Positions 1 through 13,517 of a DNA stretch of 64,000 bases are shown one piece after another. Source of the DNA: Fratercula arctica. Lineage: Eukaryota > Chordata > Aves > Charadriiformes > Alcidae. How positions within the stretch are numbered: position 1 is the stretch's first letter; each line of letters starts with the position of its first letter. The notes below the pieces were generated by a model. The model was not told where the DNA came from, did not search any database, and worked only from the letters and a program-made list of their open reading frames with translations. The position numbers and the translations under genes are program-made. Where the stretch lies: positions 17,809,587 through 17,873,586 of the forward strand of contig CANTUZ010000002.1 of NCBI GenBank assembly GCA_947846985.1, written 5' to 3'.

Positions 1-1097
1 GAGCTTTCCTGTAACAGATTTAGAAAAGCAGAAACCAGGGTTATTTACTGTTCCCACATTCTGCACTCGGAGCAGTTTTAAATTGCTAGGTTAACTAGCC
101 ATTCCTGAAAGAAATTTTCTGTGCACCAATGTATTCTTTGTGGTTGAAGCAAAAATTACTTACAGACAGTGCAAAGTTTCTTGCAAAAGAAAGCTTCAGC
201 CAATGGAATATCTTTAAATTCAGCTGGGATATCTTTTAGCTTCTTTCTGGCTGGGGGTTAACTTGATCTATACCTTTTCATGCAGACAGTTCGAAGAAAT
301 GTCTCACTTGCTAAGACACATTGTCATGGAGATATGACGTAAAGTAGAACGTATCCAAAAATTGCCCTCAGTTCTGTTGTAGTTACTGCTAATGGCACCG
401 AGATGTAGTGTAAGCACACCGCAAGCCAACTTCTGATGTCAATTACATCAGTGTAAACGAGATTAGAAATTGGCCCAAGCCTATAGGTTTAAACATGACT
501 GTCTTGAACTTTATTTTCAGGACAGATAATGTTTTCAAGGAAAACAATACACTTGTTAATTTTAGCAGTTTTATCTCAGCACGGTTTGGCAACAGTTCTA
601 ATATATTTCTAGCACTTGGCTTTATTTTACTGTTTGTTATATTGCCTGAGCATCGGCACAACTCAGCCCGTCAGATGAGATAGATATTTCAATGAACAAA
701 ATACAGGTTTGAAGGCTGGGGACGAATAATAACAGAAATGCAAACAACTGTCATTAGGCATGGATTTCATATTTTGTGAATGACATATTTTCCTCTCTGG
801 TAGGTCTGTACCAGGTCTGCTTCTATCCCATCTGGTATTCAACACTTAGGCTGCTTATTATTAGATGTAGAAATCCATAACACATTTCAAACAGATCAAT
901 GGTATCAGAAAACTTGCCATCACGCAGGAGTAAAACAATCCAACATGATAAGAATGATTTTTTTTTTTTTTCCCTGTCAGCTGTAATCTTTTTGGACACC
1001 CAAAGAACAATGTTTCTTTAACCTCTTGATTAATTGACATACGCACAGAAAAAGAAACAACATTTGTCCTACATATGAAATATCTTAATAGAAATTC
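1..1097. other. Unassigned non-coding stretch
   Basis: No gene or repeat family is recognised here. The only notable element is a run of 14 T at 958-971 followed by CCCTGTCAG, which resembles a 3' splice acceptor ending at 980. The frame downstream closes after about 16 codons and matches nothing I know, so no exon is called. Confidence 0.5.
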
Positions 1098-1133
1098 GAA
1101 TCAGTCCCAAGGAAAAATATTTGGGACTGATAC
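1098..1133. repeat. Perfect short inverted repeat (hairpin)
   Basis: TCAGTCCCAA at 1101-1110 is the exact reverse complement of TTGGGACTGA at 1121-1130. The stem extends by one more pair (1100/1131), giving 11 bp around a 10-nt A/T-rich loop. A further pair (1098/1133) follows a one-base mismatch. The structure is seen directly. The stem is short for a microRNA precursor, so no RNA gene is claimed. Confidence 0.6.
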
Positions 1134-1358
1134 TATTTAGGCCAGCAAAAGTCTCAGGTAACTTTTAGGCGTCACTTATACTTTCCTTTTGAGACTTGGC
1201 AAGAGGCTTCTGTGCTGGCCTTTACGGGCATTGTTGCTGCTATGGATGTTCCTGAGCTAACCCGAGATTCAGGCCAAAGATGTGGACCTAAATGTCCTTT
1301 CCAGACAAAATGAGAGTTCACGAAGTTCAATTTTCAAACAGAAAAAAAAGCAATCAAG

Positions 1359-1592
1359 ATGTCCTCACAGAAGATCAAGGCTTTTAAAAAACGATCTGCA
1401 AGTGTTCCAGTCCGACCCAAGTCAACCGAGAGCAAGGAACTAACCAAGGAACACAAGTATGCAGGAAAACATGTGAAAGATCTAATCACTAATGAGAAAC
1501 ATTTACTCCCTCACTCTCTGGATTGTGTGCTGATCTTCCATTCACTTTTTCTTTTCTTTTTTTTTTTTTTTAAAGTATTTTCTGTGCTATAA
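1359..1592 (+). other. Unrecognised short basic ORF, coding status uncertain
   Basis: A 77-codon frame starts at an ATG in a moderately good context (AATCAAGATGT). Its first 50 residues are hydrophilic and rich in Lys, Arg, Ser and Glu (for example KAFKKRSASVPVRPKS), which is more protein-like than the other short frames nearby. The last 15 or so residues are Phe/Leu-rich only because the frame runs into a T tract (1557-1571). A real product would therefore need a splice donor before about 1500; CAAGTATGC near 1455 is a weak candidate. I do not recognise the protein, and a chance ORF remains the most likely explanation. Confidence 0.15.
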
Positions 1593-1613
1593 TTTGCAAC
1601 AGCTGGAACCATT

Positions 1614-1648
1614 TTGTGTGTGTGTGTGTGCGTGCATGTGTGTATGTG
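1614..1648. repeat. (TG)n microsatellite, imperfect
   Basis: An alternating TG tract has interruptions (GCGTGCATG, TATG) toward its 3' end. It lies 40 bp downstream of the T15 tract at 1557-1571. It explains the His/Thr-rich patch in the minus-strand frame over this region. Confidence 0.85.
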
Positions 1649-4600
1649 CCGGACAAAAGAACATTACCAACTTGAAAAGGAAAAGGATGGGCACTGTTTT
1701 TGGAACTTGGCTCTGAAGGGGAGGGGGTGTGTAACGATATGAGAAAGATTAAGTAAGTGGAGGAAGCTGGGGGATCTTCTAGCCACAAGGCTGCTGCAAC
1801 GTGGGTGGGCTCAGCAAGGGTCTCAGCACATCCTGCCCTACCAGTAATACCCTGACCCTGGTTCAGAGATTTCACAGCGCTGTGGAGCAAGAGGGTGGAT
1901 ATGTTCACTGCGAAGCCTTCTTCAGCCAAAATCTCTTTGGGCTGAGGCCTGGCCACTGACTGATAGCTATGCACAGTAATTTCAATATTTCTTTTACACA
2001 AACATAATGAGGCGTTGTTTATTGTAGTCCTGAAAAGTTTTGGGGTTGAGATATTGGGGGAAACAAAGAAAGAGACACTTTGCGAGCTCTCTGAGCAGTA
2101 AATGGTTCCCCTTGGTATGCTCTGACAGGCCATTTCATTTTAGCTTTGCTGAATCAGCTAAATGGGGAAAACTCAAAACTCATTGCCAAGCTCTTATGGC
2201 AATTTCTCTTTACCACAGTGGCCATAAACAGATGTTGTTATCCTCTATACTGGGAACCAAGTATTCCTTGGGGCAAGTTTGTGTAGGATGTGCAGATTGC
2301 TCCAAAATTAGGGAAAGGCTGAGGGTTAGGGGTGTACACAGTGGAAGTGAGCATTGGGTTTGTCACATGGAACACACAAATTCCATGAAAAACTTACACT
2401 TGTGGCATTAACCAATGTGACACTGAAACACATCAGCACCTATGTTATACCAAATACAATTCTGTGTGTGTGTCAGGGGCAGGAGGGGTTCTCAGATTTT
2501 TCTCTCATAAAATATTGTAAGTGAAAGCACTATATATAAATTAACTCTCTCCCTTCCACAAGGGAATTCCACAATTCTACCGCAGAATGACACAACCAGG
2601 CCATTAGTACAAGTTGTAAGCTGACTTCCGTGGAAGGAGACTCATCAAGAAGTTCAAAGCTTGCACTGAGTTTGCAGGGTATCACTCACAGCAGGAGCTA
2701 CTGAGAGGAGAGTTCAGCAAAGGCATCTCTCCAAAGAGCTATGGCCAGAGTTCCATTCCCAGTCTCGAACGTAACCAGAAGTTTTCTTCAAGGTCTTACA
2801 ACTGCTGGTGGATGTAGTACCAAAACAAGCGAATGTTCCTTGGGACAGGTTCAGCTTTTATTATGCTAATTCGCATGGGAGACAAACACATATTTTCAAG
2901 CATGATATTTTGAATTGCATACAGATATGCCCTATTCAGTATTCAGAAGAGTGTATCATTATGTAATTTTACACATGGTAATTCTGCTGATACAATCAAA
3001 CATGGTGCTTGCATTTTGTGACACAACATCACGTTGCTAAATGGATCACTATAAACCTCAAGAGGTACAGCAGCCACCAGAAAACACATGTGAAAAATTG
3101 GTTTTACTGGGACACTCTTCTCGTGATCATACATTGAAGCCATTGGGATAAATTCCCCAAGAAAAAACTATGTCCAAACTTTTGACTGGAGAAAAACCTT
3201 GGAACAGTTCTGGATCTCTTGCTGCCTGCTGAGCTTTGGAGAAAAATCAGAAGTGTTCGGGCAACCTATGTCCTTTGTGCCTCTCAGCTGCAACTCTCAC
3301 ACACTTGAAAATGGAGTATAGCTTACTCCAGTTGTACGTTTCCCCCTCTTACTGCAGCAGGCTGCTCCTTGAACAAAATCCCAGCACCACTGCATCCCTG
3401 ACCTGCCCTGTCCTTGTCTAGAGATCAGGCAGCAAACCCTTTACCCTTTAAAAGAATTGCGGGCGGGAAACATGCCCGAGGCACAGTCCCTAGTGAGTAA
3501 ACCTGAGTCTTAAAGTATTATCTGCAACAAATAAAGTTTGAATGCCAGGACACCCACAATGTGGGGCATCTTTCCACTTGGTTCGTTGCAATCCAGGGCT
3601 TAGAGCAAGACGCAGCACAGAGACAGCCCAGTAGCGAAGGCCAAATTTCGGTTTCCAGCTGCTGGGGTGGCTGAGTGACGCTGAACCCTGGCTGATTTCA
3701 CTGCACCCTGTAAGGTTACCGGTTTCCCCTGGCTGCCAGCACAAGAAGAGCTCTGCTCAGAAGGCTAAACATGCCCTGACCGCGGGCCACCTCGTTGAGG
3801 CTGTGCAGGAAGGCATGAATTAGATCCTCCAAAATCTCTGCCATGTCCTTTTGTCCTGCAATGTCCTTCCCAACCAGTAACTCCCTGCACCTCCAGTCAG
3901 ACCTTCTTCGCCGTTCATTTTGCCCGCTCTGTATCAGCTGTCCCCGTGTCCAGCAGGGCTGTTTCCTGCAGAGAACCCATAATGTGCATCATGGTTTTTG
4001 ATTAATAGATCCGTACATTCTTTATGCCTGAATGCATGCCATAATTTATGAGTAACAACAAGGATGTGTTCTCCAAAGAAAGTAATACTTGACTAAATTG
4101 TTCTCTTGACGTAAACCTGTAATTTAAAAATTATATATATTTAGAGTGCAAGTCAAAACAGGAAGTGCATTCCCAAAGCGGATAAAGATATTTCTGAACC
4201 TAAATATCTAGTGATATAAAATTGCCCTGAAATGTCTCTCCCTTCCCCTCCTAACAAAACCACCCTTTACCAAATAAGCCTGCTATTTATGGGAGCACTT
4301 TGCTGTGCAGACAAGTTAGCTATCGCTGTCTCTTTCAATGGTGAGACTGAGGACTTGCATAGTCACAGGCTGTCCAAAGAGTATTCTGCCACTGGAAAGT
4401 AAAAGTATATCTACCAAATGCAAAGCAAATCTGGCATTGAGAAACCATTTATAAAAGTTCAGATAAGGAAGAATGTATCAGGGAAAATCAATACATTTCA
4501 GTAGCAGAGTGCTAAATACCCAGTGGGAGATTCATTTAGCTAAATGCAGACTTTTTCATCTCAGCTAACACTAGCTCATATTGGCTCCATCCATCTACCA

Positions 4601-5150
4601 TAGGGAGCTGGTCAGCGCAGGCAAGGCGGACTGGGCTGTGGCACATCGCATTCTCAAATAGACGTCTAAAATAGAAAAGCCAGAAATGTGCTCAGAAGGT
4701 ACCTGGTTCTCTCCATTAGCTATAAGCCATCTGGCGCGGCTGGTTTGGCTGCAGACAGCCACGTGGTGAGTATCTGAGGTTGGGTGCAGTGATTCTGCCA
4801 CAGGAGTAGATCTGCCCATCAGGCGAGAAGCACTAACAGCAAAATAAAACAGGTCGTGAATGGGGCTGGGGGCAGGGAGGAGATTAATGGTGGTGGGTAT
4901 GAGTTGATAGGAAGCAGTTGCTATGTTGTCTGACTTCTTACTTCCACTTGGGGAGCAGCACCCTACGTGCAATCCACCCCTTCAGCAGGCAGGACCTGAG
5001 CCTGCACAGAGTGACAGAGAGCTGCAGAAATCCTCCCTCTCCTTCATTACAGAGTTGCCTGCATGCAGCGTACGCCACCAAAGTACTTTGTCTCTAAAAG
5101 CATTTAGGAATTCACAAGGTAGCAAAACCTATATGTACGCATATAGGTCT
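1649..5150. other. Unassigned non-coding stretch
   Basis: Unique-looking sequence with no recognisable exon, RNA gene or transposon. A 187-codon minus-strand frame (1570-2133) overlaps the first part but has no family signature and includes translated TG repeat. A short TATATATA block lies near 4130. Confidence 0.5.
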
Positions 5151-5187
5151 ACACACACAGACACATATATATTTATATATTACATGT
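5151..5187. repeat. Short CA/TA-rich simple sequence
   Basis: CACACACAGACACATATATATTT-type alternation grades from CA into TA repeats. It is low complexity only. Confidence 0.6.
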
Positions 5188-8100
5188 TTTATTTATAACT
5201 CAACATTTTGCATAGGAACTGGTTGTACAGACGTTAGAGCAAGACCTCATGAAACATGTTCCAACGAGAAGAGTAAGTCTGGCATGATAGCAACTAGATA
5301 CGGGAACACCAGTTTTGCTAAAGCCCTAAATCCCAATGTAATTTCTGATTCACAATATTTAGATATGTAATAGCTGAAGTAGTGACTCAGAAGAGACAGA
5401 GCTGTTGCCTCAGTGCTATTTTCATTATTTTATGAGGCACAAATTAGCACGGAACTATAACCTGTAATTAATTCCATGGCAAATTCATATTATTATTGTA
5501 CTATTCTGTGCAATTGCAAACCAGCAGATTTTTTTTCTGCTGTATTTCTACTAAAACCATTTACTCCAGGCATTGTTGCATGACTACAGGTTGTTCTTTG
5601 GGTAGGTAGCCTGGAGGGATCACCTCCTTTGAGACCTGAGCTCAACCCGGGCTCCCTTTATTTCTCAGCAGATCTGGACACATTTCTTCTAACAGAGACA
5701 GAGTAAGGGAGATGACCTGATCCATGACCTGCCTTGGTAACTATTTCCCATAACTTCAGAGTCATCATGCTTTGCTCTAGGCTAAAGCAATAGCATGACA
5801 AGGAAAACCAAATAATTCCTACAGCAGCACTGCCACTGCTGGTAGGTACAGGTGAAATATCCGTAGGTGTTCAAAAGCTGGGGCAGTGCAATGCCTGCAC
5901 TGAGTTAGAATTCTGCAGCAGTATGCTTTTTAAGTCATTTAATTGTACGTGTGGCCCTGCATCGACCAAGCAGCCCCCTGAAGTCATAGTGTTTACAGCA
6001 TCTTTTGTATGTAACGCTCTGGCTGTCAGAGTACACACTTGTCCATTTGCTCCCCAAAGCAGCCTTGCAAGGAGTACTGAACCGTCCTCATCTGTTCACA
6101 GCTGCAGAGAAGATCTCAAGGATGCCCAATGCCAACATCTGCTCCGCAGGCTGGTTCTGCTCTGGTGAAACGGGTTTATCCAGGTGCTCTGTACCACCGG
6201 GGCTGTGGATACACAGGCGTAAAGGTGCCTTAGGCCAATCTAGTGCAGTCTCCTCCTTTCTACGAGACAGCTTCATTAGTTTATTAAATGTTTAAAGAGA
6301 CCACGCTAGTGCTGTTGCGCTGCTCTGTTTACACTAGCATAAGGAAAACACCACCAGCCCTCTCACCTTCCCCATGAAACACGTGCCTCAGTGTTCACTA
6401 TCTCCTTTTGATGTCTGTTACTGTCAGAGGAATACATTGTATTTGAAGTTTCCTGCCTTCCTAACTGATGTGACTCATCCAATTGTACATAATCATTTTC
6501 TTTTTTTTTCCTGTAAGTGAACAGTATTTTGCTAACTGAAGTTACAGCATGTCTTCAGCATGTATTAGAAAGTAACTACTCAGGAGAATGCCAGAAAATA
6601 ACAGAAAAAGACTTCAGGCGCTTTATTCAGTTGGTTTTCACTTAAAAAAAAAAAGCTTACACCCTTGTCTGATGGTTTTACAGTCCATTGCACAATAACC
6701 TGTTATTATGCGATGTTTTTTACCACGCTCACCTAAGGCAATATGAGCTCTTATAATTGAAGTGAAATACTGAAACAGAATTTTCTACCAACTACACCAT
6801 TATGAGTGATACTGATCTCCAGCATTCTGCTTCTGGTTCATTTGTAAGGGACAATAGTAAAATATCCCTACTAACTCGATTGTTTTATGTCATGAAACAG
6901 AAATGCCAAAATCAAGGTCAAGAGTATGTGAGCGTTTTAATTTCCCTGGTGCTAGCCCACAGTAAAACTCCTCAGGATACAGTCTCCTGGTCTCCTGCAA
7001 GTCATTATGTATTTAATTTTCTCCCTGTAAAGTGCTTTTCTTGAATGCAAAGTCTGTGTATTCTAGAGGTAAATGCATTAAGATAAAAGCTTCAAAGAGT
7101 CTTTTTCTAAAGACATCTTATAATGTCTCGTAAGCTTCCTTATGAAATTCCAGTGCAAACCCCAACCATACCGTCTTCAAAAGAATTCCCAGTGCATTTT
7201 CTTTATTTGCACAAAGGAAGGAAGGAAAATTAAAGGGGAGAGGGAGGGGGGAAACTGCGGTCAATGTTACTGCCCTGCAGATTGCTGGAGTCAGACACTC
7301 TGGACCCTCGGAGTGAAAACAGATCTATTAAACAGGGCACTGCATGGGAATTGGCTTGTATCTACTTGTCTTGGCTTCCATGGCCTTCAGAGCATCCCGT
7401 CTCTCAGATGCTACTGTACTGCCAACTCCCCCCAACGCAGCAAATCCCTGGCACATTTTCCGGCAGCTTCCTGCTTCCCTCCCAGAGTGTCTCTCACTGC
7501 GGGAGGAGCCCCCATTAGAAACAACCCTAAGCTAACCTCTCTCAAATCACTCCTTTACCAGCATGACTCCCCCAAAACTTACACTGGTGTGCTGAGATTC
7601 CTGGCTGACATGCCGCCCAAACCTGTCTCACTGGTTTCTCGTGCCGCCTCCCAATCTCCTCGTTTTATCTAGTCCTTACTCTGTGTTTTATAGCATGGGC
7701 TCTCTGGGGTAGGCACTGCCTTCACAGTGCTTGCACACCTCCTAAAGCCCTGGGATGGGGCACCCCAAAGTGCTGGGGCCCTGAATGTCCTAATAAACAC
7801 TAATCCAACCAGTCACGTGAGGAAGTTTCACCTCTCTACATTAGAGAGAGTGGTAGGAAAGATAAAGGTGAGGTAGAGAGACAGAGCAAACCATAGCAAC
7901 TAGCTTAACATGCAGTTTGGTTTTATATTGTCTCTCTTCCAAGACTCCACCGCAGAAATTTTGCGAGACTGCAGGCAGCTCTGCCTGCGAAGGAGAGCAC
8001 CAACTACTCTGCTCAGGCAGGCTTAATGGCTCTGCAGAGACCAGTAAAGGGGTAAAAAAAAACCCTCCTTCCTACATTTGTGGTCTCTGTTAGGCAGTTC

Positions 8101-11100
8101 TCGTGCTTCCAGGGGCTGACTCCAATTTCAGGAAGGCTGCACTTCCCCTTCCAGCACCGCTGGGTACCAGAGTTTCTGCTGAGGTACGGCATCCCTGCCT
8201 GGGATGCAGGCGTTCCTCCCCAGAGCCCAGCCCAAACACGCACTGGGGGCTCAGATAAGCCCCAGTCTTCATGGTGCTGTTGTTGCCATTGCGACTGGGC
8301 ACTTATGAATGTGGCAGACACTTATCTGCATTCAGCTTTTGGCTCAAGAAAATAGGTCTTGCAAATTTGGGGTCTGCCTCCATGAATGACAGGCAAAGTC
8401 TGCAGTTGACAGGAAAAGCTCAGAAAAATCATACCCAACTCCAGAAAAAACACATTAAGCTTGCCAGTGTATGTCCTGTTTGCATGGCCAAGGCACACCT
8501 GGCTGTCCTCAAACCCTGCTGCTCCGTACTGCAGCCGTGGGAAACCACTAACGTCACACCGTCAGCCTCTGCCCAACACCAAACTGGCCCAAAACAGCTG
8601 CTATCCAGGCTCCAAAGAGGTTGTTCATGATTTCATAAGCTAAAAGGGAGGTGAGGCATGTTAGGGGTAGAAAGGGCAGTAGCCAGGTGCTCTGTAAAGA
8701 ACTTGGTAACACGACAGTGTTACACCTCTGCCTTCCTAGTGCTCTCAGCGAGGGAAGGAAAATGGGCTTAAATTACCTAGACTTAGTGTAACTGGGTGAT
8801 TTTTGCCTTTTGCATGGTTGTTTAAATGCATTCTTCCATTGTGCAAACACAGACACGATACCTGGGAGAGAAAATTAAATGAGAACGCGCCTTACCGAGG
8901 GACTGGAATAAACTGGCCATTAGCATTAGTGGACATCAGCAAGGATGAGCACAGCGGAGCTGCTCTTTGAGGGAACGCGAATGGGGACAAGCAGCGTAAA
9001 ATCAGAGCAAGCATGTACAGAAGTCCGTAGCAAAGACTGGGTCCTCCTCTGAAGATACATGATCCAACCACAGTGTGTTAGCCCTGGGTGGCTCGAGCGG
9101 GGACAAGCCACACAAGGAGGGCAACACTTGTCCCAGCAGTACCAGCAACTTTTTCCTGTAATGGTGGGTTGCGGTGGACCCCATGGTTTTCAACAGACAT
9201 GCCGTTCCGACAAGCTGTCACTGCTTTTTGGGTTACAAAAAGGAGTTGGCTTTGTGCTTGCTTCTCCTGCATTTGACAGCTGGTTGCTAAATCACCTCAG
9301 CTGCTAACTCATCTGCCAATACAATCACATAGGGTTTGTGCTGGGGGTGGTTTGTAAACGCGCTCGGACTGGGCTTCCAGCAGCCTGTGGAGGTGATCCA
9401 AGCGCACCTCCATCAAACAGGCACAACGGCGTTTACTGGGCTACCAGTCTCCCCTTGCCGCTGAAAAAACTCTCAGAGTTGAACATTTATGTGCTCCAGA
9501 CTGTGAGAAAATGACTCCAAAGCGACCTTTGTTTTACCTGCAGGTATACTGCCCTGTGCTGCAATCTTGTCAGATCTTGTTAACTCATCAGTGCTAGGGC
9601 AATCTTGGATGATAAAAGCCAAGGAAGACCTCACTGCTGAGGGAGGCTGTGCCTGTAGAATCACGAAAATGGGAACAATGAGGCACCGGCATCCTTTTTT
9701 CCCTCATTTTACAAAGAACTTTAGAGAAGTCATTAACAACATATTATGGATGTCTTGTGAAGAGCCTCAGATCTAAGATCCTGCACTGGCTTAGGGCTGG
9801 ACTGACCTAATCCACTTTATTAAAGCTGCTGTGTAGACAGTTTGTCTTTTTTTTTGCTCTCTTTTTATTACCCTAGTTTTAAAAGAAAATATTGTACAGC
9901 GCACTATGCAGTCCGAAGTTGTTTTCTGAAACCGATTTTAGGATGCCTTGTTTAACCCTGCCGTTGTAGTGCCTTCGCCTGGATGTTTCTCTGTCTCTGC
10001 AACGGGTTTCCAATGCAGCCACCTCCAGAGCTGCGACACTTCCAGACTTCCCACAGTGACACCCAGGGAGCAGAAATCAGGAAGGTGATGTGCCAGGCTG
10101 CATTTTTCTTCCAAAGTTAGAGGATGTGCCTGGCAGCAGGAGTGAAAGAGGGCAGGAACACAAACACTCTTGAAGTTTCAGGATGTCTCTGTCACCTACC
10201 AGCAATGCTGTGCCCAGTCCCAGGGAGTGCAGTGGGAGTCCAGACAGGAGTACCTATCCTGCTCAAATCCACCTTAAAATGCACTATCAGGTGCCAGGGT
10301 CTGTGGGGAAATGAAAACGATTCTTACTCCCAAGCACCACCTCACAGGTGCCCCAGCACAGTGACACCTAAATAAAAATTACTTTGTACCTCCAGTTTTT
10401 TCAAGCTTTGGAAATACAGATAAACACTCTTGTTGTTTTACCCTATTTTGAGTCCTATTAGCAATGGAGCAGAGGGACAATATAACGCTCTGCAGCAACC
10501 ATGGCTCTGTAAAGCTGTCCCTGTACCCAAGGAAGAGGTTGCAGATTTGCCAGCAGAAGAAAGTCTCAGCCCGGGACCTTACTCTGAGCTCTGCCAAGGT
10601 GAGCCGGCTGCTCATGTTAAGGGACATATTTAAAATAGGTTAGTGTGTGGCTAGTAGACAGTCAACTCCCCAGAAAAATTATTTACTACCTTTGTAGAAA
10701 TGCAGATATAACCCTAGGAGTCATGGCTGGCTACAGCAAAGAGAGTATCTTCTCCCAAACCTCTTGCAAGATAAAATTAAAAAAAAACCAACCAAACAAA
10801 AAAACCCCAAAAAGACGACCTGTTGAGATCCAACAGCCCTTGTCCAATGAGGAGGAAATCCAAGTCACCTCACTGAGTTTAGTTAATCTCCACTAACTGA
10901 TGGAATAAAAGCGAAAACCCTGAGCACCAAGGTACTCCAGATTCCAGATGTTTTAAATATTATGGGTGGTTATAAAGCTACCATGATCCTTTAATACTGA
11001 ATCCAAACAGTTATTTTCTACTCCAGCTTGAATGTTTGGAATTCACTAGGTTAGGGTTAATTATGGAATAATAGATGAGGAAATGTTTGTGACACTGAAA

Positions 11101-12769
11101 AAGACACAGAAGTGGATGTAAGCCTGAAACTTCAGATCCTGGGTCTGCTTCTGGAAAACCTTGTTCAGAAACCCCCAACACTGTGAACATCCAGGGGAAA
11201 CTACACTCAAGGTGAATGTCAGACAGCCCGTCTCTGCTTCCAGTCTGTGGTCTGAAAACACAAAAGGATGAGCTCCAAAGGGAGGGAAACCTGAGGAAGA
11301 AGTGAAGAATAAAAAAAATCTGAGGAAGAAAGTCTGTAAATGGAGCACAGAAATCACTCCCAAAAGGAAAGACAAAACCGCAGTGTTGATGTGTCCCTCA
11401 GGACAGGGCAGTGGGGGTGAGTCAGCGGGTGGTGGCCAGAGAAAGAGAGCATGGATTGAATCGGTGGGATGATGTTTTGCAGATAGAGTGTCTGAAGATG
11501 AAGGTGAAAGCAGCTTATTCATGTTTGTTGTGGATCCAGGCATAAATGGGAGAAACAGCACACATGACATTATCCTCAGAAACTGGGCAGAGATGCTGCA
11601 GTTTAAAATGCTGGGAGTGTGAGTGTCTATAAGATACCCATGTAAGATTTTCCTCGAGAAGTATTTCTGGTCAGTGGACCTCGGAAAATGAAATAATTCA
11701 TTTTGTTCATGCCATGTTGAGTTAGCTGCTATTAAAATTAGCAGTTGGTGCTGTGCAGAAAGTTAGTTCCCCATTTCTCCGGGTATAAACCCTGAGTGAC
11801 AGATCAGCTTGTCCAATGCTGATGTCAGACCCAAAACCATGCAGAGACACAACAGCAGGGCGGGATCTGTTCCATGAGGCTTCTCTGCAATGCTCCTGAA
11901 GCTGGTTGAAATACAATAAAAAATATTTGGTGCTGCTGACTCTCCTTCAGCATTCAGAGCTGTTTCTCCCACACCTGTGCTGTCCTGGTGAGGTGGCTCC
12001 ATGAGGTGCAGGTGGCTGCAGGGCTGGCATGCTCACCTCTTCCCTGCTGGTCCCCCTCCTCCACTACATGAGACGCAGACCCCCCAAGCGAAGAAAACCT
12101 CCAGTTATGCTCAGTTTGCACAAGTAGCTACAGCAGATTTGTTGCTTAAGGGTGCAAACAGCCCACATTTTTAGTGATTGTGCAAGAAACTTCACTGAGA
12201 ATAAAGCCTGAGCTTCAGAGGGCTGGGGCTTTTTTTAGGTGTAAGCTGAAATAAAAGTTTCCATAGCTATTTTGGATTTCCAAACCAGCCTTTCAGTTTG
12301 TAAACATCCATGCAGTGGAGAGGCTGTCCTCCCTCCCCTCTCCCACGAGGAACCATCTCACCACTTTACCTCCCCCTCTCCAAGCTGCCTGCCGGCTCTG
12401 GAAGCAGCCCTGGGAATGAGACAACATGGGCTGCATGGACGGCAGATAAAATGCCTGGAAAAGCAGCCCTTGATGGACGGATGAGAAGACATTTTCTCTT
12501 TTCCCCATCTGTGACCACTGCACTCCTGTGCGCAGGAAGCCCTGATGTTCAGAAAGGAAAGATGAGCCACAAGCCACCATGCTGACTGTTCCCAATGTTG
12601 CAGTCGCATTTTTCATGACTAAGGGCTTGAAACTAAAGCAGGAGGATTTTCCATGGGACTGAGCACTAAAGCTGGGAGTTTGTGGGTGCTCAGAGAGCCA
12701 GGTATCAGCTGACCAACCGAGGCATCTCTAAATGTGGCTGATGAAATATGAATTCTAGGTGTTGAGATT
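5188..12769. other. Unassigned non-coding stretch
   Basis: No gene or transposon is recognised. Open frames of 60-176 codons on both strands (for example 7142-7672 and 11061-11570) overlap each other in several frames, as expected by chance in moderately GC-rich DNA. They show no domain motif or consistent splice boundaries. Small low-complexity items are A11 at 6644-6654 and an A/C-rich tract at about 10777-10815. Confidence 0.5.
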
Positions 12770-12782
12770 TCACCTTTGACCT
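12770..12782 (-). promoter_or_regulatory. DR1-type nuclear-receptor motif (candidate)
   Basis: The plus strand reads TCACCTTTGACCT, so the minus strand reads AGGTCA-A-AGGTGA: two AGGTCA-like half sites in direct repeat with one base between them, and one mismatch in the second. DR1 sites are bound by HNF4, RXR heterodimers and COUP-TF. The motif is seen directly; use as an enhancer is inference. No gene is visible nearby. Confidence 0.25.
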
Positions 12783-13517
12783 TTCCTTTATTAAAGATAT
12801 TCTAAGTTGGGCCAGACGCAAACACTGCTGGCACTGGCTTTGGGCACAGAGCATGCAGTTTCACGATAAAACGACCCCTGTGAGGCCGGGCAGCGCTGCT
12901 GTTTTGGTGCCTTCACTGCAAACTATTTCTTGGTGGCTTTTGCAGCCTGGGCTCTGCTGTGCATAAGTACTTCATGCTCACCTAAGAAAGTGGCTTACAT
13001 TGCAATAAGATGCCTCCCTGAGGCAGGCTGGAAGTCCTCTATTTTTTTCCCTTTTTTTTCTCCTTTCCTTTCTTTTTGCTTGCATTTTGCTCCTGTGGCT
13101 TGCACATCAAATGACAGGAGTATGTCATTGATTGCACAGCAGTAGAATACATGAGCCAAGGGGAGTCCAGCGCTGCTCCTGGCTCCCGCTTGCCCTGGAG
13201 CAGACTGGTGCCAAACTGGGGAGCCATGGCCAGGCCCCAAAGCCTCCATGATCTGTTGCTCATCAGTGGAAACTGGACAGAACGGACAGAGGGATCCTGG
13301 GGTTTTGGAACTGTCTCCCAGGACACAGAACAGGCATGTAAACCAAATTGTCATGGGAAATCACAAGGAGGAGGGCTCCATTTCGGTACATTCCCCTCTC
13401 CCAAGCAGGAGGCTGCTGGCTGATGCTAGTGAAGGGACTGGTTGGTCATGGTGACATCTCAGCTCCAGACATCCTTTCACTGGTGTCTCTCATCTGTCCA
13501 GGTCAGGAACTTCTGAG
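12783..13517. other. Unassigned stretch with pyrimidine tract
   Basis: Contains a 36-nt uninterrupted C/T tract at 13042-13077. The rest is unique-looking and has no recognised gene. Overlapping open frames up to 119 codons show no family signature. Confidence 0.5.

Noticed and set aside
958..980. T14-CCCTGTCAG, a strong-looking 3' splice acceptor
   Set aside because: The downstream frame ends within about 16 codons and no exon partner is visible.
1570..2133. 187-codon minus-strand ORF
   Set aside because: Includes translated TG repeat and has no recognisable protein similarity.
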